Assembly: GCF_000711695.1 (NCBI RefSeq) | Contig: NW_013546863.1 | Coordinates: forward strand, 1 to 26,786 | Length of the DNA stretch: 26,786 nt | Source of the DNA: Tilletiaria anomala UBC 951 | Lineage: Eukaryota; Basidiomycota; Exobasidiomycetes; Georgefischeriales; Tilletiariaceae | Reading direction: 5' to 3' | In this document: piece by piece, positions 11,556 to 20,246 of the stretch | Numbering within the stretch: position 1 is the stretch's first letter | Layout: each line of letters begins with the position of its first letter | Notes under the pieces: generated by a model | What the model was told of the DNA's origin: nothing | The model's database searches: none | What the model saw: the letters and a program-made list of their open reading frames with translations, nothing else | Position numbers and translations under genes: made by a program

Positions 11556-12088
11556 TCACTTGAAGTACTCCAACAGAACGTTCAAGCCCTCGCTTTCCTC
11601 GCCGTAGTCGCGGACAACGACACAGCTGCAGCCGACGACCTTCCGCGGGTTGCCCTCGCGGTCGATCTTGCAAAGACCGGCCCAGCTGAACAAAAGTGAC
11701 GCAAATGAGCGAGATGTCTCAGTGTCGCGCAAGCCTTTGGACTAATCCTACGAATGTCAAAGACTACTCACGTGCCTAGAGTCTTGGCGTCGCTGACCTT
11801 GAGCAAGTCAATCTTGTGCTCGTTGCACAGAGCCTCAATGAGCTTGAGGTACTCCTGCTCGGTGCAGCTCTCGACGAGGACGCACAGGTGGGCCTGGCGC
11901 CTGTCGAGGGCCTTGGTGCACTCCCTGAGACCACGGGCGAGACCGTCATGAATAAGCGCCTTCTTGAGGACCTCTTGCAGAGCGTCCTCAATCTTCATGG
12001 CAGCCTTCGGGGCCGGAGCTGCATCGTCGGCGTTGGCAGCGACTTCCTCCTGGGGAATGTCGGCGGGGGTCTCCTCGACGTCAGACAT
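11556..12088 (-). CDS. RPS12: Small-subunit ribosomal protein eS12
   Basis: Two exons, 12088-11772 and 11685-11556, flank an 86-base intron (11686-11771; donor GTGAGT, acceptor TTCAG), giving 148 residues. The protein is a clear eS12: [32 protein letters not shown], then [19 protein letters not shown] and [10 protein letters not shown]. It has the L7Ae/L30e-like fold of this family and sits in the head of the 40S subunit. The N-terminal 30 residues are acidic and Ala-rich, as usual in fungi. The reading ends EYFK followed by TGA. That TGA lies inside AAGTGAGT, a good splice donor, so a third exon of a few residues cannot be excluded. It diverges from uS17, another 40S protein gene. Confidence 0.95.
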
Positions 12089-13034
12089 CTTGAGCTGGTT
12101 TTTAGAATGAAGGTGAATCGAAAAGAGAGGAATGCTGCTTCTTCGACGGCAGAGTTGACTTAGAAACCGTCTCAGTCAGACTTTGCTTGGACTTCAGGCG
12201 AAATTGGCGATAGCAACCTGCGTGGAATTCTAGAAGTATGTGCTTGTGGTCCGGCGAATGGCTTGCTTGGGGGGCGGAACTGCGAGGAGGCAAATTATTG
12301 CGCCCAAATGGTCGCCGCAGCCATGGCTATCCACACCTTCCGCCCGCAGCCGCCGTGCCACCCCGGTCGAAGCCTCACGCGTGGAATGCTAGCAACCTCG
12401 ATTGATTTCAGCTCAAAGGTTCCATTTTGAAGCATTAGCCCACGCCCAAGCCCATCACCCACATATTGACGGCAACTCGACATCGACAGGTGAGCATCCT
12501 CATGTCTGAAAGGAGGGTGCAGAGAGAAGCAGAGGTGGGATCGGTGCGGAGGATTTTGCGGTAGCTGGCACGGGTATGAAGGCTGGAGCTGGAAGCTCTG
12601 TTCGGAGGATGTCATCAGGAGACACGAGCAACCGTCCGACAGTGATGCCACCATCGTTCGTGATTTGATCTGCACCGTTCATTCGGTGCACCATGGCGCA
12701 GACGCAGGCTCATGAGACCGCGTGGGACGCTTTGCTGGCCAACTTGGCTGTGCCAGGGAAAGCCACAGCGAATGGAAGTCTGTATGATGATCGCGAAGGG
12801 TGGGCTCGACCATACCCTTAGGTTGCACGGTATTCGGGCCAAAACATGCATATGGCATGCGATAGTAGCTTATTAGATGGGGATACGAAGTATTGGGTGG
12901 CTGCAGGAATCACCAATACCGCCTCTGGGAACAGTGCACATCTCTGCGCCTTTCTCAAGTCCTTCGTTGCCTCCGCCGAAGATTACTGACATACGCCAAG
13001 TCTCTTTCCACCAGATTTATCGACAGTCGCCAAA
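12089..13034. promoter_or_regulatory. Shared upstream region of eS12 and uS17
   Basis: The 946 bases separate the start codons of two divergent ribosomal protein genes. No protein-coding gene is supported inside; minus-strand frames at 12295-12675 and 12500-12694 show no domain. On the uS17 side, TACTGAC (12984-12990) followed by a pyrimidine tract and CCACCAG ending at 13014 looks like the end of a 5'-leader intron, with CAGGTGAGC at 12487-12495 as one possible donor. I did not recognise a named ribosomal-protein promoter box. Confidence 0.55.
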
Positions 13035-13996
13035 ATGTCCAAAGTCGAACTCGGTGTGCAGACGGAGCGTGCTTTCCAAAAGCAGCCCATCTTCCTCAAC
13101 ACTAAGCTCGTTGGGGGTAAGAAGGTCAGCACCCGAACCAAGAGGTGGCACAAGGACGTCGGCCTCGGTTTCAAGACTCCGCGAGCGGCGATTGACGGCA
13201 ACTACATTGGTGAGTGGCAAATTCAACCACGTCCCCAGTCATCCTGCTGCTTGCCGATTGGCAAATGGAGTTTCTGGCTCCAAAAATGACGAGGGCTAGG
13301 TGGCTCGTGGGTAACGTCGAGGCATGGCATGCGGCCGGCTAGGGGAGCCTTCACAGAAGATACGAGTTTTGTGCCACAGGTGGCGCGCAAACCGAGCGGG
13401 CAACCTTCTCATGAGGTCTTTGTGGGAACGCGCTCGAAGTCGGGGCATACTTTACCGAAGAGCCGATCTGTTGGAAGGTCAAGCCGATAACTTTGCACGC
13501 GGGGCAATTGATGGTCTATTGCAGCAGGATGACGGCCTTCTAAAGGATGGTTGCAATGGTAGGAATGCTGATACGTGTTCCTTCCCGGTCACCGTGCGAG
13601 CAGACAAGAAGTGCCCATGGACCGGTCTCGTCTCTATTCGTGGCCGTATCCTTTCGGGTCGTGTCGTCTCCACCAAGATGCAGCGCACCATCATCATTCG
13701 TCGGGAATACCTCCACTTTGTCCCCAAGTACAACCGTTACGAGAAGAGGCACAAGAACCTTGCAGCACACTGCAGCCCTGCATTCCGTGTCGACGTCGGC
13801 GATGAGGTCACCGTCGGTCAGTGCAGGCCGTTGAGCAAGACGGTCAGGTTCAACGTTCTCAAGGTGACCAAGAACAAGGCTATCGAGAGGGCTGCCAAGC
13901 AGTGTGAGTTGGCACTTTTAGTAGCTCTGATGTAATTTGGGTTACGCCAGCTGACCTCTTTTCCAAATTTGCTTCGATGCAGTCGGTCGCTTCTAA
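13035..13996 (+). CDS. RPS11: Small-subunit ribosomal protein uS17 (eukaryotic S11)
   Basis: Three exons (13035-13209, 13604-13903, 13983-13996) give 162 residues. Intron 1 is 394 bases, far longer than any other in the window; intron 2 is 79 bases, and the last exon codes for only part of a Phe codon plus GRF and the stop. The protein begins with [15 protein letters not shown], then [58 protein letters not shown] and [18 protein letters not shown], all typical of uS17. It binds rRNA in the 40S body. The last roughly 280 bases of intron 1 are open in frame with exon 2, but this part has no ribosomal protein similarity and is preceded by a good GTGAGT donor, so I treat it as intron. Confidence 0.95.
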
Positions 13997-14572
13997 GCGG
14001 CGCGCCGGTGGTACAACGAGCGTTCACCGTTCGTGTAGGCATCATCTAGGCTTTCATGCATATGCATTGTACTCTATACAAAAGCTTCTCTCTCGCAAGC
14101 GAGTTGGGAGAATTCGGCTTTTCTGTGCACGCTGCTTTCACCGGCTCCTGACTGTTTAGATGTGGTGCGTTATCCTCTCGCTGCAGCCTATAGTGGGTAG
14201 TCCATTATCGAGGGTAGGTAGTACTTGTCACTTCTCTGGAGACACCTTGCATTGGATGATGCCGTCGAGAAGTATCGATTCAGCAACAGTGTGCGAAGGT
14301 TGGAAGCTTGTCTGTAAGCTGTGCTAAGTGCAATGCTGTAGTTGTGTGCGGCAGTTGGGAACTTAATAGTGGCGTAGTGGCGCGCTTAATTGGATGAGAG
14401 AGGCTGAGCACGGATACGCGCCGGAACCAAAGCATCATCGTGTTCCATCATCTCAACACCTCTGGCTTCTCATCGTTGAACAGGCCTACTGCACTCTCTT
14501 CGCGTTGCCTTCAACGTCAAAGGGGCCTTAATAATCGCTGTAGACAAAGAGAATAGTCAGAAGTTCAGCACG
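13997..14572. other. Intergenic between uS17 and clathrin light chain
   Basis: No gene is seen in these 576 bases. The region holds the uS17 3' end and the clathrin light chain promoter and leader. The stretch before the clathrin ATG is CT-rich at about 14490-14515, as is common near fungal transcription starts. Confidence 0.45.
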
Positions 14573-15705
14573 ATGTCCTTCGACTTTGACCCGCAGCCAG
14601 TAGGCGGCGCCGCTTCCGACCCCACCGCCGACTTCCTTGAGCGTGAGAGGCAAGCGCTCGGAGCGCTAGGAGGTGCAGATGACCTGATCAGTCAGGCAGG
14701 GGCGTTCAGCGGTGCTGCTTCAAATACCGCGGACGACTTTGAAAGGAGCGCCAGTAACTTTCCGGCGCTGGATGGCGCAGACGATGCTTTCTCTGGGCCT
14801 GCTGCTTCGGCGCCAGCACCAGCCCAGAGTGTTGTTGGAGATCTGTTCGGATTCGATGGTGAAGAGGACAAGCAGAAGTCTCAGTTCGAGAGCCAATACC
14901 CTGCTTTCAACGACCCTGACCTCGACACGCCAGTTCCGGCAACTGAGCCAGCAGCGACTTCTGTGAGTTCGGATGCATTCAAACAACTTTCTCGTGGCAT
15001 CCGTGCAACGCCCCTTGTTATTGACTTGGGCGTGGCATGGACACGCTTCTTCTATATTAGAATGGCTTCTCATCACAGCCATCAACGATGAACCCACGGG
15101 CAAATTCAAATGGCGGTGACGATGATGACAGTGGCGAGGACCCAGCACCCATCCGGTGAGCCCGAACGATCATTTGCTACCTCTCCATAACCTGGCTCAT
15201 CGCATTATCATACCATCTTTGCTCGGGAGCAGCGAGTGGCGCAGCAAGCAAGCAGACGAAATTGCAGCGCGAAATGCGCTCGCTGAACGAAAGAAGGGAG
15301 AGGCCATCTCTCGGGCGGAGAAGGAGACTGACACCTTCTATGAAGAATACAACGCAAAGAAGGAGAAGACCATTGCAAAGAACAAGTACGTCTTGTACCG
15401 TCCAAGGGCTTCGCTCTGCCCTGAGAACAGCTCGCTGACTCTAAGCGTCACAACGGAAATCTGTCCTGCTCTTCTCTTTCCTTCGTTACAGGGAGAATGA
15501 AGCGGTGTTCCGGGCACAGCGAGAGAAGGACTTGGCCGAGGGCACGACATGGCAGCGGGTTAACAAGCTTCTTGAACTGCAGAACGCCCACAGTAAGACC
15601 ATCTCCAAAGCCCCCGCTGGCGCTTCGGACGTGTCCAGGATGAAGGAGATTTACCTGAACCTCGCTGAGGAAGGCGAGAATGCGCCCGGTGCTGCTGGGT
15701 ACTGA
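14573..15705 (+). CDS. CLC1: Clathrin light chain
   Basis: Four exons (14573-14962, 15061-15155, 15233-15385, 15492-15705) with introns of 98, 77 and 106 bases give 283 residues. The N-terminal [17 protein letters not shown] box, an acidic disordered linker (GDDDDSGED), and a long charged helix starting at [14 protein letters not shown] are the family pattern. The helix continues through [11 protein letters not shown] and [18 protein letters not shown] and is the heavy-chain-binding coiled coil. The protein coats vesicles at the trans-Golgi network, endosomes and plasma membrane. Exon 2 has two in-frame acceptors 18 bases apart (after 15060 and after 15078), so a 277-residue form is possible. 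It converges with the ubiquitin protease gene. Confidence 0.93.
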
Positions 15706-16002
15706 TTCTGTCTCTGCACCGCATGCATGCGAGAGGCGCAGGCCTTGTACTTTTCGGAGCCACTGTCGTCTCATGCGGAAATAAAGTCTCGTAGACAGAC
15801 AAGCGGACACGGCTCACGCTGCCGATTCGCGTCGCCCGAGCGACCTTAGCCCATGCGTACCGGCTTTCAGTCAGGTGCACAGCATGATTGTCCACCTTTG
15901 CGCGGTGTGCGCGCCAATGCTTTGAATTGCTCTGCAATGATGATCTACTGCTTTCAAGGTGCAAAGGTTGAACGTGACAAATTGTATGTTGTATGTGGCA
16001 CT
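15706..16002. other. Intergenic between convergent clathrin light chain and USP genes
   Basis: These 297 bases lie between the two stop codons and must hold both 3' ends. Apart from the AATAAA noted separately, nothing else is recognised. Confidence 0.5.
15780..15785 (+). terminator. CLC1: Candidate polyadenylation signal of clathrin light chain
   Basis: A perfect AATAAA lies 75 bases after the clathrin light chain stop codon, inside the short convergent region. The position suits a poly(A) signal; fungi use this hexamer loosely, so it is only suggestive. Confidence 0.35.
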
Positions 16003-19000
16003 CTAGGGCCGCTTCTGCATGCCCCTGTGCAACCCGCTGCCCCGCTGCCGGACGCTCAGACTGCGGCCGTTGAATAAGCGCGGCCCAGGTTGCCCCTGAC
16101 CAGGCGCTTCTTTACCGCGCTGTTGCTGTTGCTCATGCACGGGCTTCTTGTTGCCAGTACTACGCCTTCGCCTGCGTTGCTTCTTGCCATCACCGCCAGC
16201 GATGACTTTGCTGCCCTTCGTACTTTTCGCTTTGCTACCTGGCAAGAACTCATCATCGTCATCGTCGTCAGCGACAGAGTCTTCGATGTTGTAGTCATCG
16301 TCGCTGCTATTGTCGCGAGCGCTGCCGTCCTCTTCGCTTTGATCTTCGTCCTCGCTTCCTGCAGCAGCGCCGGCGTGCTCGACGCCGCTGAAGCCCAGGG
16401 CTGAGTCGCGCTCGAGAGCCATGCCGACATCTTCATCGTCTGCCGCACTACTATCATCGTCGCTCCCGTTCAACGCGATCCTGCGCGGCGTGCCTTTGGC
16501 ACCGCTAGACGGGAGCCAGCATGCTGCCCCCGCGGCACCATTTACCTTGGCACTTGATTGTGCTGCGCGCGCGAGGGCAGGCGAGGACAAGGACGCGTGC
16601 CCATTCGTGTCACTAGTGCGCACTTTCGAGGGGGGCGCGAAGTCAATCGGCTTGTGGAATTTCTCACTGCTTGCGCTCGGCCCGCCGAAGAAGTTCGGCG
16701 CGGATGGGTCGCCGGTGGATGCTGCTGCGGGTGTGAGGAGATCGTCGACGTATGCTGACGCCTGCCGCACCTTCTTGACTCCTGCACCACCTCCTTCTCC
16801 ATTGGGGAGCGCAGCGTCGTGCTCCGTGTCTGCGAGCTTGCGCTTCAGCCCATCCGACTGCCGCTGTACCTCAATGGCGCCGATTGCCCGGAGCAGTGGA
16901 TTGTGGTTGCTCGCCGCCGCTCCTGCTGCTGCCGCAATCTTGCCAAGCGCCGCGTTCGGCCCCTCAGCGGGGGACTGGTCGGTCTCACGCATGTAGAAGA
17001 GAATATATGCGCTCGGGTCGTCGAGATCGAGCTTATGGTTCCTGCTGACGAGATCATCGTCCATGCGCGCCCAACGCCCATGCGCGTCCTTGACGCTGGC
17101 AACGTAGTGCCCGCTGCTCGGCCCGCCGCCATGGTGGTGAATGATAGCGTAAAGCGCATACATGCAGCCGCGGCGCTTGCTTGTCCCCGGCGCCGGCGGC
17201 TCGGACATGAATGGCCCGACATCGAGGCGCTCCGGGAAGGCGACTGGCCGCGTGATCTTGCGGCCGGTAAAGCTGAAGCGCTTCAGCTGCACTGTCAGGA
17301 TCGGTGGGACGACGTCGACGGTGAATTGCTTGATGGCGTCCACGCGCCGCTTGCACTTCTCGCACTTGTATTTGTCCGCCTGCGACGCGCCACTCCCGCC
17401 GCCGATCGGCTCGGCGCGTGTGAACTGCCTAAGCGCATCGACGACGGAGCTGATTGGCCTCATCGCGCCGCCGCCGCCTCCTCTCGTCCTTCCGCCACCG
17501 CCACTGGGGAAGGCAGCGCGCGCATTGAGGTCGAGTGAGATGTCGAGAAATGCGTCAAACGTATCGCTCGGATGCTTGCACGAGACGCACGTCACCCTGC
17601 TCCTGAAGCGCCCGCCGAAGATGCGGTTGATGAATGTGGAGCTCTTGATCGTCGCATCACGTGCGCGCGCCTTCGCCTCCGCCGTGGGCTCGCCAGCAGC
17701 GGTGGCCGGCTTTCGGATGGGCGACGAGGACGCCGTCACGGACGAGGGTGGCTGTGGCGGCAATCCAGCGATGCACTTGGCCTGCAGTGCCTCGAGGAGC
17801 AAGCGAAGGAACTCGTGCGCGTCCTCCTGCCTTCCCCTACGGAGTCCTTTGGCAAAGAGCGGCAGGTGGTCGTTGAAGGCCCGTGGGTAGATCGGCCTGT
17901 TGCCGCTGCCCCCCGTGCCGGCACCGGCACCAGCGCCAGCTGACTGCTGCCGCCGGACGAGGGTCGCTTCTGCGAGGCGTGCGAGCGATGCGAGCGGGTC
18001 AAAGGTATGCGTGCTGGCGCCATGCGATTGCGGTGACACCGCTGCTGAGGCTGACGGGATGCGCGCACGCCCTCGGAACGCGGCCGGCCCGGGGCTGACG
18101 GGCGACGTGGTGGGCGAAGCGTCTTTCATGGTGGAGGCGAGGGAGTGGAGGAAGGCGAGCTTCTGTCGGTTGAGCAGAATGTCGGCTAGCGGCGGCGTGT
18201 GCAGCAAAGCTTGGAGGACCGAGTTCATGTAGCAGGTGTTACCTGCGTCATGTTCCACGAGAGGGTGCGTATGCGAGCGAAGTGGACACAACAGACGGCG
18301 TGAGTCAGAACTATTATTTCCCCGCATCCACCGTGCTGCGGATGCGCGAGTACCCACCGTGGTTTCCAAGGCCCGTGCTGACCTGCGCAGAGTTGGGGAA
18401 GCGCATGGCAAGTGGGTAAGGCCAGAGGTCGATGAACGGCTCCGTAGCCGCATCGTCGGCCGTCGCTCGCCCTTTGCCCCTTGACGTGCCGTTCAGAGCC
18501 CTTGTGTCGTGCGCCTGAGTGGTGGCGGCTGTCGGCTGGCCGTTGACGCTGGCGGTTCCGTTTATAAAATAGGGCAGGTTGACGGGTATGAGGTTCTTGA
18601 GGCCGAGCAACAGGCCCGGCTGCTGTTGTGTGCTTGCCGCACCATCGCCCTCTTGTGCTTTGCCGTTGCTGCCGCTGCTGGCAAAAGTCGAGCTGCCGGC
18701 TATGCGCCGGGTCTTGACGAACCGCACGGGGTTATGGAGCAGCTCGTCGAGCGCGGCGAGCGTCTTGAGCGACGCCGTCACGTCCTTCTTGGCATTCTGA
18801 CTCTGAGGATGGTTGGAGTCGATGCGCTTGCTGCTGACGCTATCCTGCGACTTGCTGCCTGCGCTGTCTGGCGCGAATGGCTCCTTGTGCCGCCTCTTCT
18901 TGTTCGGACTGCCGCTGTTGCCGCCGCCACCGTGTACGTCAAAGCCGGCTTGGCTGGGCGCTTGCTTGGCGCGTGACCATGACGCCGACGGCGACATAGA

Positions 19001-19039
19001 CAGTGGTGACTGAGCGAGTGCGGGAGCCGCGACCATCAT
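16003..19039 (-). CDS. Ubiquitin-specific protease, USP36/USP42-like
   Basis: Two exons, 19039-18358 and 18242-16003, joined across a 115-base intron, give 973 residues. The start is the first ATG in the open frame; a second ATG follows directly. The intron splits the Gly codon of the catalytic Cys box: exon 1 ends GLGNH and exon 2 supplies the rest of GNTCYMNSVLQALLHTPPL. The catalytic Cys is about residue 231, the His in SSGHYVASVKD about 606, and Asp in WARMDDD about 620-622. RQEDAHEFLRLLLEALQ, IFGGRFRSRVTC, two CxxC zinc-binding pairs (about 446/449 and 521/524), LTVQLKRF and DPSAYILFYMR complete the domain. Spacing and wording are close to human USP36/42. The N-terminus is Ser/Lys-rich; the C-terminal 350 residues are disordered with acidic runs and a KKQRRRRR basic patch that could be nuclear or nucleolar targeting. 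An enlarged Ala/Gly/Ser-rich segment separates the Cys box from the QEDAHEF box. Confidence 0.92.
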
Positions 19040-20246
19040 GTTCTGCAGTTGCTGTCCCACGCTCGCAAGTGCACACTAGCCGGCGGTCGCCTTGGTCGTA
19101 TAAACTGCAGATGCTTGTCTCGCCCGTGTCCTTTACGCGCCGAGCAGCATGCGTGATGCACAGGTGCGTGGAGGGCCACCTGTCTATTCTGTATCTCCCT
19201 GCCTCGTCCAGAGTCTTTTTCGACACGGTCGCCCTCGTCTCTGAGGCGAGAGTGAGTGCGAGTGACGCGAGCCAAGACGCGCGCGCCCGCTCTCCCTCTC
19301 TCACTTTCTCTCCCAGCCTCTCACTGCTCTCGCGAGAGGCGCTCTGAAGCAACAGAGCCCTAAGTCTTCCCCTGCCGCCCACGTCGGGCTGCCAAGTGGC
19401 TGTGGTACTGGGAGTGCAGGATAGAGCGGTGGCTAGGTGCAGCCCACTCTCTGATGAAGGGCGAGAGGACACGCGACACGAACCTCTGACAGGAGAAAAA
19501 GAGAAAAAAATAGAAAAGGGTCGCACGTCAGAGACTTTGTCTCTTTCTTCCGATGACGGACGATACACAGGGAATATGCACAACCCTACTTTGCTGCAAT
19601 CGTGCAGGGGTTGCCTGCCTCGAACGCTACCCTCTGCATACATATTCGCTGTGCTGATGTGCTTCGGCGTGCCTCTATAGCATAGCCAGGCATTGCCGGG
19701 GAGCTGCTTGGCCCCCTGCCACCCCAGCTGGGTAGGGCTGGGTAGGTTGGGCTGGGCTGTGTGAGATACGTTTGTTTGGCTAGCAGATACGAGTAGCCGT
19801 GGCCAGAAGCGCGGTGCATCGCGCGTCTATCATTCTGTATTTAGGGTGAGCGTTCGCTTTTTGTGACGGAATTCGCTTTTCGGAATTCGGCGCACAACAT
19901 CATAGAAGAGAGAGTACAACCCGCAACTCCCCCATATGACCTACCACCTCTCACCCTACTCAACGCGCTCCCAATCTCTGTACTCTCGATCAGCCCTCGC
20001 GCCATCCGCGACGACCACTCTGCCATCTACGCAGCACGGCCACCGCCAGGTGCATCACGCTGCGGCAGCCAGCCAGTCATAGCCAGCTGCAGCGTGGGAT
20101 GCCAGTGCCAGGCGAGTGAGGACCGAGCCCAGATTGCGTTGCATCCGCCGCGCTCAGCAGCACGTTTTATCTTGTTCATCCGCCGCGAACGCGTCTAGTC
20201 CCCCGCCAGCAGCAGCCACGGTAGCCGCAGAGCCATCCTAGACAGC
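19040..20246. promoter_or_regulatory. Shared upstream region of USP and Zn2Cys6 factor genes
   Basis: About 1.2 kb separates the two divergent start codons. Minus-strand open frames here (to 234 codons, 18939-19643) run into the USP first exon in another frame and show no domain. Visible structure includes a CT-rich tract (about 19285-19325), the palindrome at 19327-19338, a GGCTGGGTAG-type microrepeat at about 19727-19759, and two copies of CGGAATTCG at 19867-19875 and 19881-19889. Confidence 0.5.
19327..19338. repeat. Perfect 12-base palindrome CTCTCGCGAGAG
   Basis: CTCTCGCGAGAG reads the same on both strands and sits at the end of a CT-rich tract in the divergent USP/transcription-factor upstream region, about 290 bases from the USP start codon. 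Its core TCTCGCGAGA equals a known vertebrate promoter element; whether fungi use it is not known to me. Confidence 0.6.

Noticed and set aside
13210-13603. C/D snoRNA inside the long uS17 intron
   Set aside because: An ATGACGA-like C box and a CTGA exist but their distance and lack of a terminal stem do not make a convincing snoRNA.
13324-13603. Upstream extension of uS17 exon 2 as an alternative gene start
   Set aside because: The segment is open in frame but unlike any ribosomal protein, and exon 1 with the canonical N-terminus joins cleanly at 13604.
16819-17890. Long plus-strand frames (239 and 242 codons) opposite the USP gene
   Set aside because: They mirror the USP catalytic exon; their composition follows its codon bias and no family is recognised.
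18939-19643. 234-codon minus-strand frame in the divergent region
   Set aside because: It overlaps the first exon of the USP in another frame and crosses CT-rich low-complexity sequence; no motif supports it.
19727-19759. GGCTGGGTAG microrepeat as a telomere-like tract
   Set aside because: Only about two imperfect units in a promoter region; not a telomere repeat.
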